Shown: positions 1 to 8,338, numbered from the stretch's first letter. The stretch: DNA of 53,275 bases from Methylobacter sp. (GCA_004299305.1 SCPZ01000063.1:1-53275); one strand, 5' to 3'. Made by a program: numbers and translations. The notes: generated by a model from the sequence alone, not told the origin.

Positions 1-48
1 TTATATGCGCTACGCGATGGATGGATCAAGCTTCACCATTCCAAGTGA
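1..48 (+). CDS. Group II intron reverse transcriptase/maturase, C-terminal end (partial)
   Basis: Frame 1 from the first base reads LYALRDGWIKLHHSK and then TGA at 46-48. This matches the usual C-terminal tail of group II intron-encoded reverse transcriptases (…LRDGW…). The stop codon sits directly before domain V, as expected for an ORF placed in domain IV of a class C intron. Only 15 residues are visible, so catalytic motifs and the subclass of the enzyme cannot be judged. Confidence 0.7.
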   Translation, partial: LYALRDGWIKLHHSK

Positions 49-49
49 A

Positions 50-117
50 ACGCCCTGTGCGGACCCGCATGCAGGGTGTTGTGGGGGCTGAGGGTTAGAG
101 ACCCTCGGCTACCCGAT
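50..117 (+). ncRNA. Group II intron domains V and VI
   Basis: Domain V: bases 50-57 pair with 72-79 (one G-U), then 58-61 pair with 66-69 around the loop GACC, leaving a two-base bulge (70-71). This is the standard domain V shape. The triad is CGC at 51-53. Domain VI: 87-95 pair with 101-109, and GGG near 84-86 can pair with CCC 112-114, leaving T110 and A111 bulged. A111 is the likely branch-point adenosine. The structure was folded by eye. Confidence 0.8.
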
Positions 118-1185
118 TAGATTTGCTATCTGGTGACTGTCAGTTGCAGAATCGTACAACCATTCACCAGTATGATATTTTCGGTCAGCATATCTAGGGT
201 ACAGTTTGTAATACCGTTCACTGAGAAGAATTAAAGGTATATGTTTGTACGGTTGATGAGTGGTAGACCGCATGTACCACTTACGAGAGAGAAGTCTAGA
301 TGAAGCATCGTCGACGAAGCTATTGCGATGGTGTGCGCTAAACCGGTTGTTTAAGATGGCGCCTGTGAACGGCTGATCAAAAGGAACTTCTATTGAACAT
401 GTTGTCCCAGGTTGAGCGTATTGCTCAATAAACTGTATACCCTCTTGAACAAGCTTGTAATTTGCATATTCGACTGAATACTCACCCGATGGCTTTCTGT
501 AAAAAAATCCTGGAAGCTCATCATCCGCGAAATAAATGATCGGCGAACTAACACGAATTGCTCCCTTGCCTCTATTCCTAGTGACCGTTATCGCCCTATC
601 CATCATCAACGCAGCGAAAGTTTTTCGAGAGTATTCATAAAGTAGCTTGAAAAGCTCGATAAGGTCGTAGTAATAAAACTGCCCCCCTCTCTCAGCAGGA
701 GAATCACAGTAGAGTACGACGGTCTGTACCGTGCCTCCCGACCCAAGACCATCGCTATGAGTATGAAACTCTTTGTGTGTTTCCGCGACCTCTACGTACC
801 CTTCTGCGGGAGATTTGGATAGATCATAAATCTTGAAAGTATGATCATTTGGCCCAAATCTTTTTACCGATTCAGGATGCCCTTCCAAAGGGTGCCTCAT
901 AGGAAAGTTAAGCCAGTCATCATCTCTCAGCTGTTCTACGAGCCGAAACAACGGATGTCCGTTAGTTCGATCCGGAATAGAACTAGAGGCGAAAAGACAT
1001 ATACCAAACTTCTCGTATTGTGCTTTTAACATAGATCGTTCTTGCTTTGATAGCGCCTCAAACGAAGGAAGAGTTATAGGCCTCTTTGAGACTAACAGCT
1101 TCGCTCGGGACTCGCTAACGGAACAAATAGCTTTGTAAAGCTCTTCAGCCCATTTCTCGACACCTGTCAGGAATTTGTATTCCAT
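109..1185 (-). CDS. TauD/TfdA-type Fe(II)/2-oxoglutarate dioxygenase
   Basis: A 358-residue protein with the facial triad of clavaminate-synthase-like TauD enzymes: H143-x-D145 (in FHTHSDG), a distal histidine at about H285 (NNRFSAHHR), and an arginine-rich stretch SSRLLSRKWYMR that would hold the 2-oxoglutarate carboxylate. The family hydroxylates or desaturates small molecules or carrier-bound amino acids; the substrate here is unknown. It is the last gene of a four-gene minus-strand operon, 10 bases after the methyltransferase. The last two residues and the TAG stop are encoded by the inserted intron (109-117), so the native C-terminus is slightly altered. Base composition is AT-richer than the core genome further right, in keeping with transfer. 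Confidence 0.75.
   Translation of the reverse strand: MEYKFLTGVEKWAEELYKAICSVSESRAKLLVSKRPITLPSFEALSKQERSMLKAQYEKFGICLFASSSIPDRTNGHPLFRLVEQLRDDDWLNFPMRHPLEGHPESVKRFGPNDHTFKIYDLSKSPAEGYVEVAETHKEFHTHSDGLGSGGTVQTVVLYCDSPAERGGQFYYYDLIELFKLLYEYSRKTFAALMMDRAITVTRNRGKGAIRVSSPIIYFADDELPGFFYRKPSGEYSVEYANYKLVQEGIQFIEQYAQPGTTCSIEVPFDQPFTGAILNNRFSAHHRNSFVDDASSRLLSRKWYMRSTTHQPYKHIPLILLSERYYKLYPRYADRKYHTGEWLYDSATDSHQIANLIG
118..122 (-). other. Disrupted attC core box at the intron 3' junction
   Basis: The first 3'-exon bases are TAGAT. Joined to a 5' exon ending in GT they would make GTTAGAT, the bottom strand of an attC R'' box ATCTAAC (consensus RYYYAAC). The same box, ATCTAAC on the plus strand, lies at 2964-2970 just upstream of the first gene of this group. 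In integrons the R'' box of a cassette is complementary to the core box at its leading edge, so the match fits one cassette spanning 118-2969. The other half of this attC lies beyond the window. Confidence 0.55.
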
Positions 1186-1195
1186 AATATTCTCT

Positions 1196-1912
1196 CTATT
1201 TGAAGCAAAATACCTTATAAACTGCTAATTTATTACAATGAAACTCAATTTTCCTAAAGCCTGCCTCTATTAGAATTCTCTTTAACTGCTCCATGCTATA
1301 AGCACGCCCGTAATGAATCTCCTGCTTATGCTCGCTTGAGCCAAAGGGGATTGTCGTGTACTGAAGAGTGAACTGGCCTTCATGAGAATTATGCAATAAG
1401 CTTGTCTCAAGGGTTGCATTTTTCAATTTTCTCTTTGGGATGTTTGAAAATTTATCAGATACCCTATCTGGATGAACCATATCAAAGTAAAAAACACCTC
1501 CTAAGACTATACTATTTGCGACTTTTATGAATAGGGAAGCCAAGGACTGTGGGGCTGTAATATATGTCAAAGAGTATGCTAGACAATGAGCAACGTTGAA
1601 TTCGTCGGCAGGCAAATTCACATATTCTAATGGAGAAACAATAGTTTCAATACTAGAAAGATTATTAATGTGGCTCCTAAGTAGACTCATCATCACTTCG
1701 GATCTATCGACGCAAGTAACTCTATGTCCTTGTTGCTGTAAATATCTAGCAGCAATGCCCGTTCCGCTAGCCAGATCAAGAATGTTTAGTTTTTTGTTGT
1801 CTTGTCTTGCGACGACAAGTAAATCATCTAACTCTCTCTTTTTCTTTTCTATGTTAGACAGTTCTTCGTAATACTTTGAGAGTTCTTGATAGGGTTCAAC
1901 TTCACAAATCAT
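1196..1912 (-). CDS. Class I SAM-dependent methyltransferase
   Basis: The protein is 238 residues if begun at the ATG at 1912. Motif I, LDLASGTG, lies at about 45-52, an acidic residue that would contact the ribose of SAM is near 69 (CVDRSE), and a later block HCLAYSLTYI sits where motif II/III is expected. It resembles small-molecule methyltransferases of the Methyltransf_11/25 type; the substrate is unknown. An in-frame start at 2011 is possible, but it would overlap the upstream gene by about 110 bases. The 1912 start gives an 11-base overlap typical of coupled translation and has a GGGAAG sequence upstream. It lies between the membrane-anchored protein and the dioxygenase in the four-gene cassette operon. 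Confidence 0.75.
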   Translation of the reverse strand: MICEVEPYQELSKYYEELSNIEKKKRELDDLLVVARQDNKKLNILDLASGTGIAARYLQQQGHRVTCVDRSEVMMSLLRSHINNLSSIETIVSPLEYVNLPADEFNVAHCLAYSLTYITAPQSLASLFIKVANSIVLGGVFYFDMVHPDRVSDKFSNIPKRKLKNATLETSLLHNSHEGQFTLQYTTIPFGSSEHKQEIHYGRAYSMEQLKRILIEAGFRKIEFHCNKLAVYKVFCFK

Positions 1913-2567
1913 AGCGCGCACGTACTTCCCATAGTTGATCAAATAGCCGATTGTAATTGGAATAAATATCGGAGCCACGTTCGTATTTGTAGACTCTAGA
2001 CTCCCTTCCATGTGAATCGTGAGAGTATGGCGTAAAGTATAGGTATTTATCTGATATTATTAACCTTCCAAAGTTTGGAGCGTTGAAGCGGCCCACTTCC
2101 ACTAGCCCTGTATTTGAATGGGTTTGCAAGAAACTAGCATTGCCCTCTACCTGCAGCTTTAATAGACCTAAATTCTTATAAGCTGAGTCAAACTTAGCCA
2201 GCTCTGCTTCCCTCTGCGCGATCCAATCCGGCTCATCGTTATTGCCCTTTGTAGAAGGAAGCAGTATTCTCACGAACTTCTTACGTCTTTTTGATCTGTT
2301 CTGAAAAAGCGCATCAAATGGCTGGCGTTGAAGTTCATTTCCCCTGCCTACTAGTATTTTTAGGTGATTTGCTGATGAAACATCATCAGACAAATCTCTT
2401 TTCGCGTCTTCTTTATCACGGTATACGTAATCTAATCCAGCAGAAGTTAGCCTGGACAATATTCCTATAACTAGCCATTTTGCCTGTGAAGATATTGCTA
2501 ATGTTGCAAATATCATTACTATGCTAGCCACAATAGATGAGGCGACGCTCTGCAGAAAATTTTCCAT
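1902..2567 (-). CDS. Membrane-anchored protein with a possible PLD-like C-terminal fold; unknown function
   Basis: A 221-residue protein. Residues about 7-33 form a hydrophobic N-terminal anchor, followed by a charged linker and a soluble domain. The C-terminal stretch (…GRLIISDKYLYFTPYSHD…, ending in FDQLWEVRA) recalls the strand pattern of phospholipase-D-like domains, but no HKD catalytic motif is visible, so a sensor or inactive fold is as likely as an enzyme. This similarity is a by-eye impression. The gene starts 2 bases after the deoxyribosyltransferase-like gene and overlaps the methyltransferase by 11 bases, so the four products probably work together. I do not recognise a named family. 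Confidence 0.6.
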   Translation of the reverse strand: MENFLQSVASSIVASIVMIFATLAISSQAKWLVIGILSRLTSAGLDYVYRDKEDAKRDLSDDVSSANHLKILVGRGNELQRQPFDALFQNRSKRRKKFVRILLPSTKGNNDEPDWIAQREAELAKFDSAYKNLGLLKLQVEGNASFLQTHSNTGLVEVGRFNAPNFGRLIISDKYLYFTPYSHDSHGRESRVYKYERGSDIYSNYNRLFDQLWEVRARYDL

Positions 2568-2569
2568 AT

Positions 2570-2944
2570 CTATAGCCTTTTTAACGCATCGGCAAAATTT
2601 TCTATTGATACAACCGATGTGATAGCAGATCTTAAAAACACCTCGCCAACTTCTCTTTGGGAAAATATTGGCTTACTAAGGGCATGGGCGTAGCCAATCT
2701 CAAAGCTAACTCCCTTACCAATGTACCCTGTCGGATTCACTACATACATTGCATCGGAAATCATTATCCGGTTCAGGTGTTCTGCTAATGCTGTAGCCAT
2801 TTCTTCGCTGGACATATCATCTTCGTATGTTGGAGTTTCACATATTGGCCACTGACACGAAATATCAAATGATATTAACCTCTGACGGGTAGTACGCAAA
2901 GCTTCCCAATCTTTAAAACTGCCAGATAGAACCACCAAGCTCAA
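2570..2944 (-). CDS. Nucleoside 2-deoxyribosyltransferase-like protein
   Basis: A 124-residue, single-domain protein. It has an N-terminal strand and glycine loop (VVLSGSF), a central SDAMYVVNP with an aspartate at 64, and GKGVSFEIGYAHALSKPI, in which E82 matches the catalytic glutamate of nucleoside deoxyribosyltransferases and related N-glycosidases (pattern fEiGyA.al.KPi). The family cleaves or transfers the N-glycosidic bond of (deoxy)nucleosides or nucleotides; related folds occur in nucleotide-signalling and defence proteins. It is the first gene of the four-gene operon, 19 bases from the cassette boundary at 2964-2970. The true substrate cannot be read from the sequence. Confidence 0.65.
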   Translation of the reverse strand: MSLVVLSGSFKDWEALRTTRQRLISFDISCQWPICETPTYEDDMSSEEMATALAEHLNRIMISDAMYVVNPTGYIGKGVSFEIGYAHALSKPIFSQREVGEVFLRSAITSVVSIENFADALKRL

Positions 2945-2963
2945 AAGACTACTCCAATTTTAA

Positions 2964-3051
2964 ATCTAACGTAAAGCTAACCGGGCGCGGCCTGGAAAGC
3001 TGAAAAATAAAACCGGATTATAACCGCGCTCCGGTTGAGCGTAATGACAAC
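2964..3051 (-). repeat. attC recombination site between two cassettes
   Basis: On the minus strand the site ends in the core box GTTAGAT (2970-2964, consensus GTTRRRY). The inner arms pair as AACCGG + GCGCGG against CCGCGC + CCGGTT, extended by GCT/AGC, with two unpaired extra bases on one arm. Such extrahelical bases are the signature integrases use to read attC strands. The minus-strand R'' side has GCTCAAC (3040-3034), but a clean R'' box complementary to GTTAGAT is not seen further out, so that end is degenerate. The site begins directly after the stop codon of the 3052-3531 gene, the normal cassette layout. Confidence 0.65.
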
Positions 3052-3531
3052 TTAATTCCATGCACATTTTTGTGATATTAATAAATTATCGTTTGGCATA
3101 ATTATAATTGTTTTGTCTTCTTCCTGAATAATAAGATGTTTACTTAACGCAAAAAGCACTTTACCTTGAATCGATTGTTTATCATTAATATCGATATGAG
3201 ATATGCAAGGTGATTTTGAGAAATAAAAAATATTGGCGCTAACCAAGACCCCCACTATTCCAAAGAAAATTGGAGTAGATACCAGTAGTCGAGGAAGATA
3301 TATCCAAAATTCTTTAAGATATTTATCTCCTTTTATTAATAGAAGGAGACCTATGAGAGCCGTCATTAAAGGGATTATATCTATAACAACATGTATATAA
3401 TCTTCAATATAAAAATAATTAAAAAGATTAATGCCTAAGACTATCGAATAACCAAATAAATAACTTGTTCCTATTAGCAAGGCAACAGCGCTATTTATGC
3501 TGACAATTTTTCCTAAACTATCACTCATCAC
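3052..3531 (-). CDS. Small membrane protein, probable integron cassette gene
   Basis: A 159-residue protein of unknown function and very AT-rich. About three membrane segments are visible (roughly residues 12-36, 45-65 and 80-102), followed by a soluble tail of about 55 residues with KTIIIMPNDN. No family was recognised. It lies alone between the core box at 3586-3592 and the attC at 2964-3051, so it forms a single-gene cassette of about 620 bases read on the minus strand. Two ATG codons in tandem (3531 and 3528) could start translation. Cassette membrane proteins of this kind are often orphan genes. Confidence 0.65.
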   Translation of the reverse strand: MMSDSLGKIVSINSAVALLIGTSYLFGYSIVLGINLFNYFYIEDYIHVVIDIIPLMTALIGLLLLIKGDKYLKEFWIYLPRLLVSTPIFFGIVGVLVSANIFYFSKSPCISHIDINDKQSIQGKVLFALSKHLIIQEEDKTIIIMPNDNLLISQKCAWN

Positions 3532-3842
3532 TAATTCTCATTATCTTGAAGAAGAAACTATCCACTATTAATTAGCGAAGAGCTAATCTAACGTAATGTA
3601 TACGACAACTCTGTCGGGGTTCCCCATCTTCTATGTCGTACAATAAATTTTTAATTTAAAAAAACTCTTGTAAACTCAGCGGCTTTTATAACACAACGCG
3701 ACAAGCAGCACAAATAAAAGCGACAGAGTCCCCGATCTAAATTCGGCTTATGGAATCAAAGTCGGTTAGAATGTCGTATTATCACGTTTTGTTTAAATTA
3801 ACCGTTGATAATCAATAGCATTTATTTATCGAGGTGACACCC
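3532..3842. other. Gene-free, AT-rich stretch with TACGACA repeats
   Basis: Besides the boundary hairpin, this gap carries scattered copies of TACGACA or its complement at 3601, 3634, 3773 and (inside the next gene) 3851. Nine-base inverted repeats ACTCTGTCG (3607) and CGACAGAGT (3721) are also present. ATGTCGTA recurs in direct orientation near 3633 and 3772. A GAGGTG ribosome-binding site (3831-3836) precedes the remnant gene at 3843. No integrase fragment was found by reading the frames. Confidence 0.45.
3586..3640 (-). repeat. Cassette-boundary core box and adjoining hairpin (attI-like or degenerate attC)
   Basis: Minus-strand GTTAGAT (3592-3586) preceded by ATTAC repeats the arrangement at 2964-2970. 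Directly upstream is a 40-base hairpin (3601-3640) with arms TACGACA and TGTCGTA and an inner GGGG/CCCC pair. This is where the first cassette of an integron would join attI. It does not look like a full attC, because no R'' box is visible. No integrase gene is in the window, so attI identity is only suggested by position. Confidence 0.4.
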
Positions 3843-4095
3843 ATGCCGTTAAATACGACAGAGCCACAGCCGAAAAAGCCAGGTAGGGTAGGCTGCGCGA
3901 AAAAAGATAGATGCCAGCGTTTGCTGGCCGTGAATCCCTCGCTTCCAAGGAATTCTATACTCGATATTTCAAGAAAAAGGGTATTCCTCGCGACTTGGAA
4001 TATCGATCTCCGACCGTGAGGCGCAGAACACCTACACTGTAGGTGACATTATTGATCTGGTAGCTGCAAAGCGCGAGGCGCTAAATGCGATTTAA
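3843..4095 (+). pseudogene. Frameshifted gene remnant, unknown family
   Basis: A good ribosome-binding site (GAGGTG, 3831-3836) and ATG at 3843 open a frame rich in Lys/Pro (TEPQPKKPGR) that stops at 4017-4019. Protein-like sequence continues in other frames: one frame reads ESLASKEFYTRYFKKKGIP across about 3933-4010, and a third reads TYTVGDIIDLVAAKREALNA up to TAA at 4093-4095. Two indels would rejoin these into a protein of about 80 residues. I do not recognise the family. It lies where an integron integrase would normally be but does not resemble one. Confidence 0.4.
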
Positions 4096-4134
4096 TCCTG
4101 TGGTCAAGCGGGACTGCACAAAAATTCTACAGTT

Positions 4135-5838
4135 ATGAAAACAGCCAAAATCCTGCTTTACCTGATTTTAATAATCGTCGTTCACGGCGCTATCGACTGG
4201 ATTACCAACCGGCCACAGGATGTCGGCGCCGATGTGCCGACCGGCAAGCTCATGAGCTTGTCTTTTGCATCGTCCAGGGAAGGTTTTAAAACGCCGTTAA
4301 CTGAGCATATCGACGAAGATTTGGGACTGCTGGCGGATAAAACCCATAGCATTCGCACTTACTCCATTCTTGGCGGCGAACCTACCGCCGATATTGCTCG
4401 TAAATATGGCGTCACTATGATTCAGGGCGGCTGGCTGGGTCCTGATCATAACAATAATAAAAAAGAAATCGAGGCATTGATCAAATCGGTTAATGCCCAC
4501 CCTGATGTGGTCAAACGGATCATTGTCGGTAATGAGGTGTTGCTCCGCCGCGATATGGATGTTGACAGCTTGATCGCTTATATCCGGCAGGTCAAACAAG
4601 CGGTTAAACAGCCGGTGTCATACGCCGATGTTTGGTCGATCTATATGAAATACCCCCAGCTGATCAATGAAGTGGATTTTATTACTATCCACATCCTGCC
4701 TTATTGGGAAGACGAACCGGTTCCGGTTGAACACGCGACTGAGCATGTTGAGAAAATCGTTCAACAAATCAAAGATAAGGCGCTTGGCATGGGGCAAAGC
4801 AAGCCTATCTTGATCGGCGAGTCCGGCTGGCCCAGTGTCGGTCGGCAGCGCGGACGGGCTGTCCCCAGTGTTGTCAATTCAGCCAAATTTATTCGTAGCC
4901 TGCTTCAGCTAGCCAGCCGCCAACATTTCGACTACAACATTATCGAGGCTTTTAACCAGCCTTGGAAAGTTGATTTTGAGGGGGTGGCCGGGGCCAATTG
5001 GGGATTGCTGTCAGCTGATCATAAACCGGTTTTCCCGTTAACCGGCCCGGTTTACGAAAATCCTGCCTGGCCGGTGCATTTTGCTTTGACGACGGGCTTG
5101 TGGTTATTGATTGTGGCTGCTTACTATAAAAAGTTGTCCGGTGTTTCCCCGTTGCGCTTGCTGGTGTTTTTAACCTTGATGCAAGTGCTTAGCGTTTGCC
5201 TGGTAACGCTGACGGATTTTCTCTGGCATACCAGTTACAACCCTTGGCAGCGCGCTTACACTCTATTGATGATTGCCGCGAATACCGTATTGTCTGGTCT
5301 GCTGATCCAACGTTTTTATGATATTTTGGCTGGCAACCCCGATGCGCAACAATTAGCAAGCCGATTGAAAAACGGCTACCTGGTTTTTATACTGCTGGCG
5401 CTTTATAAAACGTATAGCTTAGCCTTCAATGGACGCTACCTGAGTTTTCCGGTCGAGCAATTCGCTATTCCTGTGCTTGGCATCTGCGGCTTGGTCATTT
5501 GCCTGTTGCTACGTCAGCGCCGCTTAGATTATCAATCTCTGGAGTTGGGCCGTCTAGTCGGCGGGGATTTTTCAATGCGTCGCGACCGCATGATTGTTTA
5601 CCTGATGGGCATCGGCATTGTCGTATTGATATTGGGTGAAACCCGCGCATTTATGACGGGGCATGATTTCATTCTGGAGCATCCGGGGTTCTACGAAGGC
5701 CTGCCGTTCGCGTTAAGTTATACGTTTTATAATCAACAGCTGCTGGCTTGGCTGCTTTGTTTATCTATATTGTCTATCCCATTTTGGACAAAGGCGGAGC
5801 GCAATAATCGATCAGCGGCTAGTATTCAGTCAACTTAG
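4135..5838 (+). CDS. Membrane GH17-family beta-glucan glycosidase/transglycosylase
   Basis: A 567-residue protein. After an N-terminal membrane anchor (about 5-20) comes a GH17 TIM-barrel (about 35-310) with the acid/base motif VGNEVL (E134) and the nucleophile motif IGESGWPS (E229). The second half holds about seven membrane segments. Proteins of this build are usually annotated as beta-(1,3)/(1,6)-glucan synthases or transglycosylases acting on periplasmic or cyclic glucans. It stands alone, with no glucan synthase nearby. The last residues, SIQST, and the stop are encoded by a remnant of the MITE terminal repeat (5819-5854), so the native C-terminus may have been cut or extended. Confidence 0.8.
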   Translation: MKTAKILLYLILIIVVHGAIDWITNRPQDVGADVPTGKLMSLSFASSREGFKTPLTEHIDEDLGLLADKTHSIRTYSILGGEPTADIARKYGVTMIQGGWLGPDHNNNKKEIEALIKSVNAHPDVVKRIIVGNEVLLRRDMDVDSLIAYIRQVKQAVKQPVSYADVWSIYMKYPQLINEVDFITIHILPYWEDEPVPVEHATEHVEKIVQQIKDKALGMGQSKPILIGESGWPSVGRQRGRAVPSVVNSAKFIRSLLQLASRQHFDYNIIEAFNQPWKVDFEGVAGANWGLLSADHKPVFPLTGPVYENPAWPVHFALTTGLWLLIVAAYYKKLSGVSPLRLLVFLTLMQVLSVCLVTLTDFLWHTSYNPWQRAYTLLMIAANTVLSGLLIQRFYDILAGNPDAQQLASRLKNGYLVFILLALYKTYSLAFNGRYLSFPVEQFAIPVLGICGLVICLLLRQRRLDYQSLELGRLVGGDFSMRRDRMIVYLMGIGIVVLILGETRAFMTGHDFILEHPGFYEGLPFALSYTFYNQQLLAWLLCLSILSIPFWTKAERNNRSAASIQST

Positions 5839-5854
5839 TATTGACTGGGTATAG
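5819..5854. repeat. Remnant of the CTAGTACTCAGTCAAT MITE family
   Basis: CTAGTATTCAGTCAA (5819-5833) matches the left terminal repeat of the element at 53022 with one change. TATTGACTGGGTATAG (5839-5854) is a decayed right end. The interior is lost. The left end forms the last codons and TAG stop of the GH17 gene. Confidence 0.6.
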
Positions 5855-6242
5855 TTAGCCGATAAGGAACGGGAATTAAATAACTCATACATTTGCACAA
5901 AGGGCGACCAGCCGGTCGCTCCTACGGCTTAGGAACGAGTATGAAATAAAGTAGACAACTGTGTACAGCAGGAGTGCAAGCTTTGCTTGCATATGCAGGC
6001 GAAGCCTGCACTCCGATTATTGGCAACTTGCCTAAGTTATTCCATGCTCATTCCTTATCGTGTGTTCACGTTATTTAATTTTCATTCCTAAGTACGGAGC
6101 TATACAAAAAATCCGGTGACTGGTGACAATTTCCATGGCAAGCTTGCAAACCTTTTTCGGCCCTGCGGCGTCTACCAACTAAGCTTGATGCCTATGGCGG
6201 GAAAAAGAGTGGCCTCCCACACACTAATGGATACAAATCATA
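5839..6242. other. Intergenic stretch with repeats, no gene
   Basis: The gap between the GH17 gene and the spermidine-synthase-like gene contains the MITE remnant tail, a copy of a GGAGTGC palindromic element (5971-6014), and an otherwise non-coding sequence. An overlapping open frame from 6116 runs into the real gene at 6243 in another frame and shows no protein character. Confidence 0.5.
5971..6014. repeat. REP-like palindrome, copy 1
   Basis: Bounded by GGAGTGCAAGC and GCCTGCACTCC, with inner GCTTTGCTTGC and GCAGGCGAAGC. A second copy in the opposite orientation lies at 53224-53271. Such mobile palindromes sit between genes and may act as transcript-end hairpins. Confidence 0.7.
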
Positions 6243-7796
6243 ATGAAGAATACCTTAACTATTTTCGACCGCACCGGGCTTTACCTGACGGTGTTTTTAA
6301 CCGGGGCTTCGGTCATGGTCATAGAGCTGTTAGGCACGCGGATGATTGCGCCGTTTTACGGCGCCAGTCTTTATGTTTGGTCGTCGTTGATTTCGGTAAC
6401 CATGATCGCACTCGCGCTCGGTTATTTTGTCGGCGGACGCTGGGCCGACCGGGCAAAACGCACCGGATTATCGTTGATTATCGCGCTGGCAGCAGTGTTT
6501 ACCTTGTTGATTCCGTGGGCAACTCGGGCGGTCTTGTTGGCGACTGATCCGCTCGGCTTACGCGGCGGCGCTTTTGTCAGTTCTCTGGTTTTGTTCTCGC
6601 CCAGCCTGACCCTGCTGGGCATGGTGGGGCCTTTTGCGATTAAGTTATCGACATTAAAGTTGGATGGTGTCGGTAACAGCGCCGGTTCAATTTATGCGGT
6701 CAGTACGTTGGGCAGTGTGATTGGAACCTTGGTGTTAGGTTTTTTCCTGTTTCCCCTGATTGGTTCCCGCCAGATTCTTGTCGGACTTGGACTTTTGCTG
6801 TTGGCGCTGGCGGTCGTTGTCGCTATTTATGAACAAAAAAAATTAGCCGTGTCTGTTGCAGTCATGCCCTGTGTGGTACTGGCGATAGTCGGCTTATGTC
6901 TGTTGCCGAAAATCGTCGGTGCAGGTCAGAGCTATACTGGGGGCAAGCAGTTTGAAATCCAGTCTGAACGGGAAAGCCTCTACGGTTGGGTGCGGGTTAT
7001 TGATCAACCGTCCCGCGATTTGCGCTTGCTGACGTCCGATGCGTCAACGATTGGCGCTGCCGGTATCAGTGACGGGCAAAGCCGTTTAAGTTACCAGGAT
7101 ATTGTCGGCCTGATTCCTGCGCTGGCGGCAAAAAAAATGACCCGTGCGCTGATTATCGGTTTGGGGGCAGGGCACATGGCAAAGGTTCTGCATGATCGTT
7201 ACGGCATAGAGACCGATACTCTGGAAATAGATCCGGCTGTTGCTGATGCGGCGTCTGGATATTTCGGCTTCAAGCCGACAGGACAGGCGATAGTCGGCGA
7301 TGCGCGTTATGAAATACGTCATTTAAAAGGCCCTTACGATTTAATTATTCATGACTGTTTCACCGGCGGATCGGAGCCCGCGCATTTATTGACGGTTGAG
7401 ACCTTGGCGCAGTTGCAGGGATTATTGTCGGAGCAGGGCATACTGGCGCTTAATTTTGTCGCTTTCTCGCATGGCGAACACAATATCGCACTGGCATCGG
7501 TATCACGAACCGTAGCCGAAGTGTTTCCGCAGCAATCGGTTTTTGTTTCCGAACCCGGCAAGGATTTTAATGATTTTATTTTTCTTGCCACCCGCCAGCC
7601 GATAGACATTAATTCGAAAATGCTGCTGGCAGAGCAAAGCGAGTGGCTGAAAAACCGGGTATTTCCGGTAGACAACAGCAAGGGCGTGGTATTGACCGAT
7701 AATCTCAACCCCTTGGAGCATTTGCAAACCGCGAAGGCCGAATATTACCGGCATGTTATTGTCGACTGGTTTGGCCCCGAGCTGCTGGTGCGTTAA
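6243..7796 (+). CDS. Membrane-fused spermidine synthase-like protein
   Basis: A 517-residue protein. The first 230 residues hold about seven membrane segments (starting LTVFLTGASVMVIELLGTRM, typical of this fused family). The C-terminal half is a spermidine-synthase/methyltransferase-like Rossmann domain with LIIGLGAGHMAKVL and the acidic DTLEIDPAV. Family members are annotated as fused MFS/spermidine synthases. Known spermidine synthases transfer aminopropyl groups from decarboxylated SAM, but the activity of the membrane-fused type is not settled. It stands alone. The start ATG at 6243 agrees with the family's usual N-terminus. Confidence 0.75.
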   Translation: MKNTLTIFDRTGLYLTVFLTGASVMVIELLGTRMIAPFYGASLYVWSSLISVTMIALALGYFVGGRWADRAKRTGLSLIIALAAVFTLLIPWATRAVLLATDPLGLRGGAFVSSLVLFSPSLTLLGMVGPFAIKLSTLKLDGVGNSAGSIYAVSTLGSVIGTLVLGFFLFPLIGSRQILVGLGLLLLALAVVVAIYEQKKLAVSVAVMPCVVLAIVGLCLLPKIVGAGQSYTGGKQFEIQSERESLYGWVRVIDQPSRDLRLLTSDASTIGAAGISDGQSRLSYQDIVGLIPALAAKKMTRALIIGLGAGHMAKVLHDRYGIETDTLEIDPAVADAASGYFGFKPTGQAIVGDARYEIRHLKGPYDLIIHDCFTGGSEPAHLLTVETLAQLQGLLSEQGILALNFVAFSHGEHNIALASVSRTVAEVFPQQSVFVSEPGKDFNDFIFLATRQPIDINSKMLLAEQSEWLKNRVFPVDNSKGVVLTDNLNPLEHLQTAKAEYYRHVIVDWFGPELLVR

Positions 7797-7833
7797 TTGT
7801 CAGTTATCGGGCTTTTCTTATCATGCGGCTCGG

Positions 7834-8223
7834 TTATAGCGAGTAATCCAGCAAGCTAATGCCAACCCAGCCAAAACCTATTGTCGTGATAATAAAGCTG
7901 ATCGCCGAATAGACTTTCCAAACTGTTTTTTCCCAAAAGGCGGGATCAAATGCAGCAATAACAAAGACGCAAGGATTGCTTATGCCGCCGATTACCACCA
8001 GCCAGCAAGCGCTGACAGGCAACGGCACTTTGGTGGCATAAAATGCCAGGCAAAACAAAGCCATTAATGCAAAATCGATATGCGCCCTGATAAGGGTTTT
8101 ATAATCGGTAAGAAATTCGCCATCAATGCCGTTAACGGGAAACCATCTGGCAAAGGTCATCAGCCATGCCGAAGCCAAAACGGCAAAAATCATCAGCACA
8201 GCACCCGTTAATAATATTTCCAT
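7834..8223 (-). CDS. Small four-helix membrane protein, unknown function
   Basis: A 129-residue protein made of about four hydrophobic segments (3-23, 48-66, 73-92 and 104-124). It carries NPCVFVIAAFDPAFWEKTVWK in its third loop. No named family was recognised with confidence. It is divergent from the TetR-type gene at 8339, and the 115 bases between them hold two operator-like palindromes. It is therefore the likely target of that regulator. TetR proteins beside small membrane proteins often respond to toxic or lipophilic compounds, but the ligand here is unknown. Confidence 0.6.
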   Translation of the reverse strand: MEILLTGAVLMIFAVLASAWLMTFARWFPVNGIDGEFLTDYKTLIRAHIDFALMALFCLAFYATKVPLPVSACWLVVIGGISNPCVFVIAAFDPAFWEKTVWKVYSAISFIITTIGFGWVGISLLDYSL

Positions 8224-8263
8224 CGTGTTATCCTCTTTTAAACTGTTGGTTATAAAAAATACT

Positions 8264-8303
8264 TACCGGTCGGTATATTGATGTTGAAGTATACTGATCG
8301 GTA
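8264..8303. promoter_or_regulatory. Two operator-like palindromes between the TetR gene and its neighbour
   Basis: TACCGGTCGGTA (8264-8275) and TACTGATCGGTA (8292-8303) share the half-sites TAC(C/T)G and CGGTA around a two-base centre. Their centres are 28 bases apart, close to three helical turns. They lie in the divergent intergenic region, where a TetR dimer would repress both genes. No binding evidence is available. Confidence 0.6.
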
Positions 8304-8338
8304 TAGTCGCAATCAACCTAATTTATGCTTTGTTTTAT

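Larger units (their letters stand above)
1..117 (+). mobile_element. 3' end of a group IIC (attC-type) intron
   Basis: The start of the window is the tail of a group II intron read on the plus strand: the final codons of its reverse transcriptase (1-48), domain V (50-79) and domain VI (about 83-114), ending at about 117. Domain V carries a CGC catalytic triad (51-53), as in class IIC introns, rather than AGC. The bulged A111 of domain VI is seven bases from the proposed 3' end, the usual branch-point distance. The 3' exon begins TAGAT, which together with a preceding GT would make an integron core box GTTAGAT. The intron runs opposite to the cassette genes, as known for IIC-attC introns. The 5' part lies outside the window. 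Confidence 0.82.
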